A DNA stretch of 64,000 nucleotides. Source: Porogramme epimiltina. Lineage: Eukaryota > Basidiomycota > Agaricomycetes > Polyporales > Polyporaceae. Under the pieces are notes generated by a model that worked only from the letters and a program-made list of their open reading frames with translations, made no database searches and was not told the origin of the DNA. Location of the stretch: positions 90,717-154,716 of the forward strand of contig FTLJ01000101.1 in the NCBI GenBank assembly GCA_900155495.1. Direction: 5' to 3'. The first letter of the stretch is position 1, and each line of letters begins with the position of its first letter. The position numbers and the translations under genes were made by a program. This document shows positions 46,167 to 57,422 of the stretch, in pieces.

Positions 46167-48166
46167 CTAATGACGGCCCGAGGCAAATACGACTCGACCA
46201 CGGCCGTCCGTTACGAACTCGGCTGAAAATGGGGTGTCGGAAGTGCCGACAAGAGGGAGTGACCGCCGGCGCACCAATCGACGTGACGCAGATGGTGACC
46301 GAGTACCGAGGGATTCGTGCTGCGACGCTTCGTCAGAGCTTTCCTCCGTGGCAGAGAATTCGATGTTCGACTTGGTGTGAGGAAGGACGGCGCCCGAGGA
46401 AGAGGTCGCTCGAGGACGGCGACCTTCACGGGCTCGACTTGATGCCGTCATACTGCTCCATACGACCCGCCCTCGGCCATCCGTCATGAACGGCGGTTCC
46501 GGGTCCTGAGCGATGGCATCTGTTCCTATGGCCGCTTCGCTGGCCTCTGCCACCACTGAAGGGACTGGTGAAGGAGGGACCGACCACAGAAGAGCCGGAT
46601 CCAATACCGAGTCGTCTGTGGCGGCACTCTCGGAGACCGAATAAGACGAAGGCCCGGGATGTAGAGGTCGTAAGTTGTCCAGAAATGCGGGAATAAACTC
46701 TGGCGAGGCGGGGTTAAGTGTAAACGCGACCTCTTGAGGCGAATAACCGGGAAGGGAGCTGAGGTCCGCACTAGGACTGTCTGGAGGAATCACGACGATC
46801 TCATCCGAGAGTTGACGAGTAGTTTGTCCAACGTCAGGAGAAGACTGTTCAGTGGAGGATGCATCGCGGTCAGAAGGCGACACTTCTTCGGCCGGGTCCT
46901 CGTCAAGGCGATACAGCGGCCCAGCATTACTAGCTCCTAAGATAGCAGCCACACTTGACATAACAAAACGTGGCTGCGCGACAAGATCAGCATTACGAGG
47001 CAACGAGAGAACGCAAAGGCGTCACCATATCTTGGAGACGGAAGTGGCCGGTGCCGACTAAACGGTTTATGGCGTTAAACACCGCCTCGAAGCTGTCTTC
47101 ATTCAGAGAATCCAACCCAGTAGTATCGAAGTCCTCGAATTGCCAGAGGTCCCGTCGCCGCTAGGTAATAGAAGTCAATAGAGTTCATAATTGACATAAA
47201 GACGCATAAATCACCTCTGCACGATCGCCTGCGCGGTAGTGAAATATGTATGGTTTGCCGTTGACCTCATGCTTGTAGAAACAGTCGTCACCGAACGGAC
47301 AGGATTTCCTAGGATTCGACTCGTCGAAGTATCTATACGATGTTAACTCGTGATTCAGGACGTCCAAAAAGGGCTCTACCTACTTGCAGTCCACACGCGA
47401 CATACTGACTTTGTACTTCTCAATGACCTCAAGTTTCTTTGGATCGCCCTCTGGGTAGAATATACTGGATGGGGTAACGTATCGAGATGATGTTCGACAC
47501 ATTGGACAGGTCTTGGTGGTCCCAGCGTCAACGATATCAGCAGACTTGCCCTCCGAGTCTCGCCAGTTCTTGATGCACTGGACGAAACACAGGACATTAG
47601 GGCGCGAACCATACTGCTTTGACAAACAGAACGTAACTCACAGACAGGCAAAACATATGACTACATCCAACTGTGAGCTCGCGTCAGCGCGTGTTGCCGG
47701 TAAGCTACAAGAGAGTGAAAATAGAACAGCTCCCCACCCCGCATATAGACTAGGTCTTCGTCCGGCACACATGAATAGGCGTGTACTCACCAAGAAGTCC
47801 GTAAGTGACGGGTTTATCATAGCAGATGCTACAAAGGTCGTCCTCAGACTCAGGACGCCCGGCTGCGTCTGCGTGTATAAACCAGCATTTGTCTCCGTTC
47901 TTGCAATAGCCCGCCGCGTAGAACTTGCAGACCTTCGACTTGTCATATGGAGTCAAGCGCTCGGTGGAACCATGAAGGAACTTGCACTGATTACCGGCGT
48001 AGCATCCGTATCGCGTGTTGCTGTGACGTGGCCATCTCAGCCTCGGAGTGCGCTACGACGCGGGTGGGACGGAGACTCACTAATATTTGCAGGTCCCTCG
48101 TGCTTTGGAAGTAACCGGCCGAGTGTTGGGGAAAGCAGCGGGGGCAGTGGGGATACGGGATGCCAT
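46167..48166 (-). CDS. Makorin-like CCCH/RING E3 ubiquitin ligase with long disordered tail
   Basis: Seven exons on minus: 48081-48166, 47791-48020, 47642-47670, 47384-47577, 47215-47332, 47026-47160, 46167-46973; 532 residues. Order of domains: CCCH (CKYYNTRYGCYAGNQCKFLH), CCCH (CKFYAAGYCKNGDKCWFIH), and C3HC4 RING (CSICYDKPVTYGLLVGCSHM, FCLSCIKNW, CPMC). A third CCCH (CKYFDESNPRKSCPFGDDCF-YKH) and a C-terminal region WQFEDFDTTGLDSLNEDSFE follow. This is the makorin plan. The last 52-base intron joins the ligase to an acidic, Ser/Pro-rich tail of about 270 residues carrying two TDGRGRVV motifs. If that intron is kept, translation ends at 46993 with a 274-residue ligase. Exon 3 is only 29 bases and carries part of the RING. 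Confidence 0.82.
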
Positions 48167-48438
48167 GGGAGGTGAACAGAGGCGCAGCAGCACGCTACAA
48201 CGCGATCGCACGCAGAGTTAAATACGAAAGCGGTGGCCGAGGACGGCGGCGGAGGAGCGGAGACCTGCAGCTGCAGCAGCACGAAGCAGCCACACAGACA
48301 CGGTCGTCGGCGTCAGAGTCAACCGGAGTCGACGTCAGCGCAAGGCTATTGTGGTCTTACATAATCCATGGTTGTCCATCCGCCACCAGCGCGTTCCGAC
48401 CACGGCCAGTGCACGTTCTCGGTCATTCATACTCCTCC
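48167..48438. promoter_or_regulatory. Divergent promoter region makorin-like / HFI1
   Basis: 272 bases between divergent starts; contains a CAG-rich stretch near 48,270 but no gene. Confidence 0.3.
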
Positions 48439-49539
48439 ATGTCCCTCTCATCCACAACTACCGTCAAGAGCCAGATTACGAACGCTCTAGGACCGAAAGC
48501 CCCACTCTACTTTGCCGTATTAAAGGAGTACCTGTCAGGCCGCATTTCAAGAAACGAGTACGACGAACAGGTCAAAATACATCTTGATAGTATACACCTT
48601 CGTAAGTGGTGCACCGGTCGCGCAAAGTATATTCTTGACAGGTTGTCATAGTGCAACTACACAATGCTCTACTAGTGTCTCTACTCGATACCTCCGCGCA
48701 TCTCGCGCCTCCTACGCCTCCACCGGATGTCCCCAAACCACCTTCACGCAAGCGTCGGCGAACGCTACCCTATCAAGGGCCAGACCCGACAGAGATGACT
48801 ACATTACGGTCAGAGCGTTTGAAGAAGTGGACTGTCGGCCTAGGGAGACACGAGCGCGAGCGCATACGCACGCTAGAAGCAGTGGCCCTCAATGAAGTAG
48901 AACGCCCAAGACCTCACATGGATGAGATATCGGCGGAGAGAGGGATTAAGTTATTGCCAGAGAAAGGCGGTGCGTTTTTATGCTCTTATTTTCTTGCTAG
49001 TGCTAAACTTCCCTTCAGAAACTGCTGGGACTCGACTAGCGTTGAATCTGGCATCCACTAGTCGCGGTCCAACCTTACAACATATATCCGAACGCATAAC
49101 TCTAATATCTGCACAACATAACCTCAGCGCACCGTCTAGAGAGGTCGCATCGCTACTTATGCTGGCATTTGAGGTGCGAGAGAACCAACCTCGCCACTCA
49201 CCTCTATTCATCTCTCCACAGGCGAAACTCAAACAACTCATCACCCAAGCTCTCTCCCTGACATCGACGTCGCATGCCATCACCTCTATCCGCACCGCGG
49301 AGCCGCATTCGCATAGCTATGTGCTTCCGGCATCGTCTTTCGACAGCCTCTTCACCGTCTCCCCCGCTGTACTCCCAAACAAGTCTGCGGCAGCCATGCG
49401 GCTTGCCATTGGGGAGAACGATTCCTCAGACGACGACTACATTTTGAAGAATAGAGAGACGAAAGATCAGCGGTGGCAGCTGTTCGCACTGCTCAGCGAG
49501 CGGAGTACGGTGAGGGAGGCATTACGGACATTGCATTGA
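48439..49539 (+). CDS. HFI1: Transcriptional coactivator Hfi1/Ada1 (SAGA subunit)
   Basis: Histone-fold scaffold protein of the SAGA core, pairing with Taf12. Exons 48439-48601, 48652-48969, 49019-49173 and 49222-49539 give 317 residues. The N-terminal SAGA-Tad1 region is visible: KSQITNALGPKAPLYFAVLK, EYLSGRISRNEYDEQVKIHL and LHNALLVSLLDTSA. A basic linker (PPSRKRRRTLPYQGPDP) and ERLKKWTVGLGRHERERIR follow. The third exon has LQHISERITLISAQHNLSAP and the fourth the histone-fold-like AKLKQLITQALSL. The closing LALLSERSTVREALRTLH-like end is typical. All introns are in phase and 48-53 bases. Confidence 0.88.
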
Positions 49540-49879
49540 CATCTCAGTGGGACTGCTTATCTTCGCTTTTGGTTTCGTTGGATTGATGCTCGCTGTGTAG
49601 CCGTGTACTCGTAGATTGCTTTCCGCTTATTATTGCATTGCATGCTTAGCTCTCTCCGGCCCGCGCAACCCAGACCCGTTACCTGAGGTTGCGGCCCCCG
49701 TCAGCTCCCGCATCAGCAATTCGGCCGCGGATGACCCGGCCCGTGGTGTCGTCATCGATAGTCCCGCGACCATCCTTCGTTGGGTTCTGCCTCCGCCCCT
49801 GCATATATAAGCTCAGGCCCCAGTATGCCAAAATGTGTCCTTCCGCCCAACCGCCCAACTTCCCCCAAGCGAGCACACA
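49540..49879. promoter_or_regulatory. HFI1 3' region and oxidoreductase promoter
   Basis: 340 bases. TATATAA at 49804-49810 lies 70-76 bases before the next start codon and is a good TATA box. Confidence 0.5.
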
Positions 49880-51453
49880 ATGGCAGCTGAACAACCTTTC
49901 GTCTTGCGCTGGGGTATCATCTCCACTGGTCGCATTGCACAAGACTTTACAAAGGTCTCTGGTCGAGTTGTGTATATATGCATCTCTTACTAATACCATG
50001 GGCTATAGGACCTCCTGGTGGATCCTAACACGTACGTGCTGACGCACGAAAGCTTTACTCCGTTAGAGATGCTTAACATTCTCGCCCCGATCTCAAAGTC
50101 GTGGGACCACCGATGTTGCCCATAAGATCGTAGCGGTCGGCTCGCGGAGCACGGAGAGTGCCCAGAAGTTCATTGACACGTTCATCAACGGCGATAAGAG
50201 TGTGAAAGCCTGCGCCTCCTATGCCGATGTGTTCGCAGACAAGGTGGGTCCTTCAGCGCTGTATACCACGCCTGATGTGCTAAGTCACGATTATATGCAG
50301 GATGTGGATGCCGTTTATATCGGTACATACCCATCACGGCTGGCGAGCAAGCATCTTCTCATATGGACTACTTAAACTAGGCACACCCCACACCCTCCAC
50401 TACGAGAACGCGACGGACGCTCTCAATGCTGGAAAGCACGTCCTGTGCGAGAAAGCAACCACGTCCAACGCTTCCGAATTGAAGATCCTCCTCCAGCTCG
50501 CGAAGGAGAAGAAGCTGTTCTTCATGGAAGCCTTATGGACCCGCTTTCACCCTCTCACGCTAGCGTTCAAGAAGATTGCGGAGGAGGGCACTCTCGGAGA
50601 TCCCGTCGTGCTACATGCCGACTTGTCTGCGGACTTTCACACAGAGAGTGTGTGCTGCACTTCGGCCTTCCCTTGCTGAGCTCATCCCGACGCTTTTCAC
50701 TGTAGGCCTCCCATTGACGCACCGCATGCTGGACCCGAAGCTTGGCGGTGGAGCTCTGCTAGACTTGTGCGTGATTTCCACTTCTGCGAGTGCTCACGTC
50801 CTGATAAACACACATCAGGGGGCCGTACCCAATGTTTTGGGTGTGTTTGGGTGTTCATCCGACAGTTACTTTCTACTCATACTTCTTTAGGCAATGGCGG
50901 GTCTATACGAACACCCCTCCAACAAGAACTCTCGCCCAACGAGCGTGACGGCCTCTGTCATCAAGTCCTCTATTACTGACGTCGATGCTTGCACTAGCTG
51001 GACCGTAAACTTCACCTCGCACGTACAAGCACAGGCAATTCTGAGCTGCAGCATGACTGTGGGTTCGCCAGCGTTCGGCGCAACGATTCGCTATAAGAAC
51101 GGCACGATCACCGTCGCGCCGCCCATCTACCGTCCGCCGTCGTTCAAAGTTGAATACTTTGATAAGCCCGGGGGCGACGTAGTGCGTGAAGAAACGAAGT
51201 CATTCAGCTATGAAGGCGGTGGATGGTTCTTCGAGGCGGACGAAGTCGCGAGGTGCATTCGGGACGGAAAGCTCGAAAGTGACTCATGGGGGCACGAGAA
51301 GAGCATCATCATGATGGAGACGTTCGACGAGGTGAGTACACCATGGCATAGTCCCAGAAACAACTTCTCAAAAGTTTTTCCTTCACAAAGGTTCGCCGAC
51401 AAGGCAAATACGTCCTCCCTGAAGGAGTCGAGAAAGTGGGTCGCGTCATGTAA
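49880..51453 (+). CDS. Dihydrodiol-dehydrogenase-type oxidoreductase (GFO/IDH/MocA)
   Basis: NAD(P)-dependent oxidoreductase; relatives are trans-1,2-dihydrobenzene-1,2-diol or D-xylose dehydrogenases. Nine exons: 49880-49954, 50009-50031, 50099-50243, 50301-50322, 50381-50647, 50706-50766, 50819-50840, 50891-51331, 51391-51453; 372 residues. The Rossmann start is RWGIISTGRIAQDFTK, then IVAVGSRSTESAQKF, DAVYIGTPHTLHYENA, AGKHVLCEKATTSNA (the conserved EK lysine) and LFFMEALWTRFHPL. DPKLGGGALLDLGPYPMFW is the family's C-terminal domain signature. Three exons of only 22-23 bases were located because each restores a conserved string. Substrate cannot be inferred from sequence alone. Confidence 0.88.
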
Positions 51454-52040
51454 GAGTGTTATTGTACGACGTAGGCAGACATAAATGTACAGAAGTGAAG
51501 TATTGAAGAAGCATCTAACTCCAACTATGACTGCTCTGGTCAACATATCCCGCTGTATTCATCAACAGACCTACGAAAAGACGCATTAGTACGTGTTCGA
51601 TTCTCACAAAGAACATAGAAGGTTCAGAAAAAAGCGGACCTCTCGCCAAAGCGAGGGCCCGAAGGTAGCTGAGATAAGTTTCTGCACCGCGAGAAGCCCC
51701 GCTAAAGCCAAATGCCTCAAACATCATAACAGAAAGTTAAAGAGACGCCAATGGAGATGAGACTCACCCATAGAGCTGTAAGAGCAGAGAAGAGGATGTT
51801 GAACAGGAAGAGGTGGTGGGAAGAGGACAAGGAGCAAACGACGAAGCGAAGGAAATTTATACACACGTTAGATAGACGCCCATTGGTCATCCCGGGACGG
51901 TGCATGCGCGCCTAAATCAGGTTGCTCGTCTCTGCCGGATCCTCCGACTCGTCACACTCACTCCGGTCACTCCAGCCAGTCCCTGCGGCTCTCGATAATC
52001 CTACTTGTGCTAGACTCATTTACTGTCTCACGCATCCACC
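51454..52040. other. Intergenic region oxidoreductase / TAF10
   Basis: 587 bases holding the TAF10 promoter and a weak minus-strand spliced candidate (51540-51775, listed separately). Confidence 0.35.
51540..51775 (-). CDS. Candidate very small spliced gene (weak)
   Basis: On minus, a TATA-like TATAAAT at about 51,860 precedes an ATG at about 51,775 that abuts a strong GTGAGT donor. The acceptor GCTTTAG continues as AGLLAVQKLISATFGPSLWR. A second intron with a perfect TACTAAT branch site and TCGTAG acceptor follows near 51,570. Spliced, it would code for a peptide of only some 25-35 residues with one hydrophobic helix. The splice signals are better than chance, but the product is unrecognised and the end uncertain. 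A non-coding spliced RNA is equally possible. Confidence 0.25.
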
Positions 52041-52770
52041 ATGTCAACGCCCTACCAGGATGCATCCCAGACCGCGCCGTACTACGCCGCGACTCCGACG
52101 CCCTCGGTACCATCACCACGGCCTCAGTCCACTCCCGACTTCTCCCAACCTGGACCTAGCTCTTCCCAGCAATCAAAACCTACCGCAGCACAAGCCGCGG
52201 AGGATGCAAGAAAAGATAAGACTCTTGCAGAGTTCTTGCTTATGCTAGACGACTATGAGCCTTTGGTATGTTCGAAAGCCCCAAGAGCGCGGAGAACGGC
52301 CCGCATGCAGCCAGAATCACGCTGATGCCCATGGGCCCAGATACCCAACGAAGTGACTGAATACTATCTTCAAAGAGTCGGGTTCGAATGCGAGGACGTC
52401 AGGCTGTGAGTGGTTCCGCGTACCTGACTGTGCTTCCTTTCTGACATACGTGACGCGTGTCGCCCGTCATGGAACCGTGCAGCAAACGTCTTTTGTCCCT
52501 CGCTGCGCAGAAGTTTGTGTCCGATATCGCAGCCGACGCGTACCAGCACGCGCGCATACGAGCGAACGCTGCAGGCGGGAGGTCGCGAGGAAACCAACCG
52601 GGTGGCGCGGCGTCAGCACGAGTGAGTTTGTCCCTGAAGCGTGGATGCGCAAGAAAGTACTAAATAGTTGACCGAAGGACAAGACCAAGACCACGCTCAC
52701 CATGGACGACCTTGGTGCCGCGTTGGCGGAGTACGGCATCAACTCGCGCAAGCCCGAGTTCTACATGTAA
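52041..52770 (+). CDS. TAF10: TFIID/SAGA subunit Taf10
   Basis: Histone-fold subunit shared by TFIID and SAGA. Exons 52041-52265, 52341-52405, 52483-52621 and 52678-52770 give 173 residues. A Pro/Ser/Gln-rich N-terminus is followed by the TAF10 core: KTLAEFLLMLDDYEPLIPNE, VTEYYLQRVGFECEDVRLKR, LLSLAAQKFVSDIAADAYQH and, after a Gly-rich loop, TLTMDDLGAALAEYGINSRK ending PEFYM. The loop insertion between the third helix and the final one is common in fungal Taf10. All junctions are in phase. Confidence 0.94.
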
Positions 52771-53844
52771 TGTTATTAGATTTGCACCTCGTTCGCACCC
52801 GCTTGGACTATGATATATCACCGTCGCGCCTGGAGACCACTCACGTGTACAATATCATCGTAATGCTATCATCGTTTGTATTTCCATCCGCGCTGCAGCA
52901 GCCTGCATCTCAGTACCCGGATGCTATTCCAAATGTTACTCGGCCTGACATGATCAGGGTAAGCGTAGTCCATGCTAACTTCTCTTCGCGCTTCGTCCTC
53001 ACAGAGTTCAACAGGGACTGCAGTTTTGACATGCACTTAAATTAGACATTACCAATTCTCTCGCGTCCAATGCAGGGATGGTCCGTGCTACCAGCTGAGT
53101 GGTCTTAGCTTCTGTGGCTGGGTTTCGAACCATATCAGTTAGGGAAAGCACCGCCTTACGTGCGGGAATAATCCTGCAGTTTAACTAATGCGTCGGTTCG
53201 TTTTGTAGGCACTTCACGACATGTTCAAGAACATGGTGTACGCAGTGATCAACAGCGTGTGTCCGGCAGTGCAATCATCGCAGTGCCCCTTCTTGGCACT
53301 CTGACCACTTGCGCCATTAATTTCGAGAATCATGAGGAACTGAGCCATAATAACGACGCCAGGACGAAATCAGAGGAAGAGACTCGTCTTCGGAAGAGGG
53401 TCCAGTGCGTGGCTCCTTGGGTGGTCTTGTGAGTCTTGCCTCTGACAGATTGACATCCAGCGCTGATTACATGGAGTACTACAGATATCGGCAAAACGGA
53501 TGTTTCGTCCTCAAGGACTCAACCAACAGTCAGTATCCATTTGGGGCTTGGCCACTGCTATGCACCACGGCCAGGCCCGTCCCTGTTCTGTAATTGCTCA
53601 TGAACACTGCGCCGCAGGTGAGCCCAGCGCCAGAATGTGTCAGAGTTTGGCTCACGCTGAATGATCCCAGCGATTATTTAGCTTCTTGAAGTAATTGGGC
53701 TGGGCCGAGCGAACCATGTCAGCACGAGGCGATGCGAGAAAGCACCGGCCTGTCGCTTACGCTGCCACATCCGCCAGTGTGCGTATAAATTCCGCACGTC
53801 GACAGTAACAGATTAAACATACAAGACAATCGACACATTCCATC
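52771..53844. other. Intergenic region TAF10 / prenyltransferase 1
   Basis: 1.07 kb without a supported gene. The last 120 bases are part of the duplicated promoter (TATAAAT at 53784). A stretch near 53,110-53,160 weakly resembles the sequence at 53,690-53,760 (GGCTGGG ... GAACCAT ... GAAAGCACCG), suggesting an older local repeat. Confidence 0.4.
53784..53790 (+). promoter_or_regulatory. TATA box of prenyltransferase 1
   Basis: TATAAAT 61 bases before the start codon, in a block (GTGCGTATAAAT..CCGCAC) repeated before copy 2. Confidence 0.65.
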
Positions 53845-55127
53845 ATGCCCGACACAACAGCTCTCGTAGAACAAACGCGGCAATCCCGAGGCCTATGGAC
53901 AAAAGTATGGCCCTACATCCTGCTGACTCGCATTCACAAGTTCCCCGCCGGCTCTAACCTCGTCTTCTGGCCATGCGGTAGGTCACCGCAGCCCCCCTCG
54001 AGGCCGCCATATTGACCTCTTTCTTTTTTGGCAGCATGGGGTATAATCCTGAGCGCACGGGCCGTGCGTCTCCCGTTTGAGCAAGTCGGCATGCAACTCC
54101 TATGGTATCTCGTAGGCAGCACCCTACGTCACAACGCAGCCTGCATATGGAACGACATCTGCGACCGCGAGTACGATCGACAAGTCGGTGAGCGACACTT
54201 CAGCCTAGTTGGCTGGCTGGGTGACATGCTAATGTCCGAAAAGAACGGTCCAAGACGAGGCCACTGGCGTGCGGCTCCGCATCAATGTTGGGTGCACTCA
54301 TTCTGCTGTCTGCCCATCTAGTCGTATGCTACTCCATTTTACTTCTTGCGGGCTCCGAAGCGTACGTGGACTATGGTGCTGCTCTACGATAAAAGTCAGT
54401 CTGACCTCCAGTGGCCGTGCAGGACCAAAATCGGCCTCGTTGGCTTGCTTTTCCTCGACCCCATTTATCCGCTCACGAAAAGGTGGACGAACTGGCCTCA
54501 AGCATGGCTCGGTATAATTCCGTCGCATGTGTCTGGGCGCAGGACATTCTGACCCGCCCTCCGGTAGGACTAGCAATGATGTGGGGTCTGCCTACTGCAT
54601 GGGTGTCGATTCAAGGGTACACGAATTTGCGCGTGCCGTATGTGTTGTTTGCGGGGGGCGTTTGGTGAGTCATCAGCACATTCCGGCCGTACCGCCCCTT
54701 ACACCCTACGATCAGCTGGACGGTTTACTATGATACCATATACGCTTGCCAGGATCGTCGCGATGACGTGAAAGCAGGTGTCAAGTCGACAGCCGTCCTC
54801 TTCGGCGATTATGTCCGTCCTATCCTTGCTGTGTTCGCGTCCGCGTTCCTGGGTAGCCTTGTATATGCTGGGATAGCCACGAATGCTTCCCAACTTTACT
54901 TCGCGATCACCGTGGCGGGCGCAGGGCTGTGTTTTGGCTGGCAGCTGTTGACCTTGGACTTCAATGACGACGTAATGTGCTGGGCAGCATTCAAGGTACG
55001 CAGCCCCAGTAATGTAAATGAGGCATGATTAACTCACCTTACCTTCCGACAGAGCAACGGCAATATGATCGGGTTGATGATAAGCGTTGGGATGTTGGTG
55101 GACTACGCAGTGGCTCTTCGCGCTTGA
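53845..55127 (+). CDS. UbiA-type aromatic prenyltransferase, copy 1
   Basis: Integral membrane prenyltransferase of the UbiA/Coq2 superfamily, which transfers prenyl diphosphates to aromatic acceptors. Seven exons: 53845-53977, 54035-54187, 54244-54361, 54423-54511, 54568-54664, 54716-54995, 55053-55127; 314 residues. The first Asp-rich motif is NDICDREYDRQVERSKTRPL and the second YYDTIYACQDRRDDVKAGVK, both intact Mg-diphosphate sites. About eight hydrophobic helices are seen, and the start LLTRIHKFPAGSNLVFWPC is typical of fungal 4-hydroxybenzoate-prenyltransferase-like enzymes. Because the genome should also encode a mitochondrial Coq2 elsewhere and there is no obvious mitochondrial presequence, a role in specialised (meroterpenoid) metabolism is likely but inferred. 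Confidence 0.9.
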
Positions 55128-56007
55128 GTATGCACAAATTCATACTTGTTCCCCTGCAACGACGAACTGTGTCTCCTCGTGCGTGTCCTGTGCCTCCTCA
55201 TGCGACAGTGTCTCAGGCGCTAACGCTTCTGGAACGTGCTCAGGATCCTTGCGAACGTGGCTGGGTGCGCGCTGCTCAGCGGGAAGGGATTCAACCCGAG
55301 CTTCATCGCCATGGATTATATGAACGCTGGGCAAGCAATGGCTGCCGTGGATAAGTTCAACGGGTTATGAGGGCGTACACTATATGGGCGCCGTGGCTGC
55401 CACATTCGTTTTAACTTGCTCTGTATATGACTAGGCAACCCGACTAAATTGTCCTTGACGCTCACTATATGTGGCATCCCCACAGCATTGTTGAGATACG
55501 ACTAAGACACGGGTATGTGGAGAGCGACGGCGAGGGAGCAAGAGAGATACATATCATTGACGATCTGAGGGCTGAGACACGATATATTGTATGAATATTA
55601 GAATATAAATGCGCAAGGGTTTGATCTACATTGACTGATACAGATCGTGACGGCGCCCAGCTTGAATGTGATGAAGAAAACCATACACAGCGGACGAGAG
55701 CGCAGTCAAGGGGGCAGTGAGACGTGCCCTAGAGAGACCAAGATGAATGGAGAATTCGCATGCCATCCGGATGGCACGTGAAACGCTTCGACAGTGGGTA
55801 CACATCTAGTGGACCATGTCAGATGAGCCATTATAACGATACGCACACTAACCGTGAACGTATTGGACGGAACGTGTGCGCGTGACCGAGCACGACACTC
55901 AAACCATATCCGTCGCTTCATTGTTGACAACAGTGAGCACGGTCGAGAACCGCTTATCGCTAACGACAAGGGTTAGCTGGACTAATGCACGCGCAGGGAA
56001 CGCAGCT
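55128..56007. other. Intergenic region after prenyltransferase 1
   Basis: 880 bases. Similarity to copy 2 ends by about 55,150; the remainder shows only short frames, none convincing. Confidence 0.4.
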
Positions 56008-57422
56008 TTACCTTCGCAACTCCTGGTCGGTGGAAGACCCAGGGGATACAACTGATTGATGCCTAGGAGAGGTAGATAATCAGTATATTAGTAGCGCGTC
56101 AGGAGAGAAGCCCGTTTCACTCACTTGCAGTAGTTCTCGTAGGCAGCTACAGCAGCCCTCGAATCGTTGCAGAGAACGCCGAGCGTACCCTCTTCGTCAC
56201 ATCCGTCAAAGGTGAGGTGGTCCCCAAGGAGGAAATGAGCATGTATCTTGGTCAAGACTTTGGTCTTCCAAGTCCGCCACACCTCCGTATCGGTCGGAAG
56301 GAGATCGTTGAGCAGTTTGCGCAACGAGTCCATCTCCACCGCCGGGGCGCCGCTCTGGTCCGGCGTCGCGAGCACGAGGAGCAAGAAGACGACCATAGTC
56401 GTACGCGTACCTAGCTGATACGCAAGTATCGACGGTTCACGCAGCACCTTCCGAACCAGGATGCGCCGCTTGATGATTTCCTTGTCAAGGGACGACAGAT
56501 AGGAGTTGTAGATCCACGAGACTGCTAGGGAGCTCAAGAACATGACCTGCCCGAAAATTTTGCCTTGGGGAACAAGGAGTAGCTGCACGATGAACTGCAC
56601 GGTGAGAAGGAACGAGGAAACCCCGAAGGCACGATATTCGGGTTCACCGGTGTACTTGAGGTAGAAACGCCCTCTGATGACCGGGTTCACGGCGTTTTCA
56701 CTGCCTCTAAGGACGACGATCTGCTCCCCAACGTCGAAGAAACCGTGGGCGGGAAGTGCGCCCTTGGCAGACTTGGGGTGCTTGAAGATTAGAGCGCCAC
56801 GGCCAATAACGAAGCATGTAACACCGTTGGCGAACATGCCTAGGAGGATCGTGGAGAAACAGATCCAGTCGCGGAAGACCGCGCATGAAATGGCGCAGGC
56901 GAGCGAACCGAAAATAGGGATGAGGACGAGCAGGCTTTTAGCTGTAACGCTCTGGTTGTCGTTCATACGGGGACGTTCCTCTTCATCTGGAACGTGAATA
57001 AGGGTGGCGATGGTGACGCGGACAGGCTTCGCCACGCGCCAATTGTCTTTGAAATCTTCCCAGCCCACTAGCGGGAGGTCTTTACACTCTTGCGTGAAGA
57101 GATGAGCAAGGTGGCTTGTATGTTTCATGGTGGTCCCGGACCGGAGCCCATGATATTTGGGGCCCATCGTGCCGTCGAGCTCGAAGAGCTCCGCCGGTTC
57201 AACGTTAACGCCGGAGGAGAAGCGGGAGAGTCCGAGTTGCCCAAGTCGCTTGGCAATCTCGTAACTGCCAGAGGTGTTGTACCATCCCAACCACTTTCTG
57301 CGCGGAACGAGGGGGACGGTGGTCATAGCTGAGACGGCAACGTCGCCGCCGAAGAAGCCGGCCACGCCTCCGATGTCGAGGCTGATATCGGAGTCTTGGA
57401 GGGGAATGCGGGAGATTGTCAT
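56008..57422 (-). CDS. Multi-pass membrane protein, unknown family
   Basis: Large first exon 56125-57422 plus a proposed short exon 56008-56062 give 450 residues. If the strong GTGAGT at 56124 is not used, translation stops at once (433 residues). A soluble N-terminus of about 160 residues (GGVAGFFGGDVAVSAMTTVP, LVGWEDFKDNWRVAKPVR) is followed by five hydrophobic spans: LLVLIPIFGSLACAISCAVF, FSTILLGMFANGVTCFVIG, FLLTVQFIVQLLLVP, FLSSLAVSWIYNSYL and a last one near TRTTMVVFLLLVLAT. A cytosolic C-terminus with an LLNDLLPTDTEVWRTWK stretch completes it. I recognise no family; similar large hypothetical proteins occur in mushrooms. It sits between the two prenyltransferase copies, on the opposite strand. 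Confidence 0.65.

Larger units (their letters stand above)
53725..55150. repeat. Duplicated prenyltransferase segment, copy 1
   Basis: From GGCCTGTCGCTTACGCTGCC (53,735 area) through promoter, the whole gene and about 25 bases past the stop. It is matched by 59,455-60,865 with the same exon sizes throughout. Confidence 0.88.
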
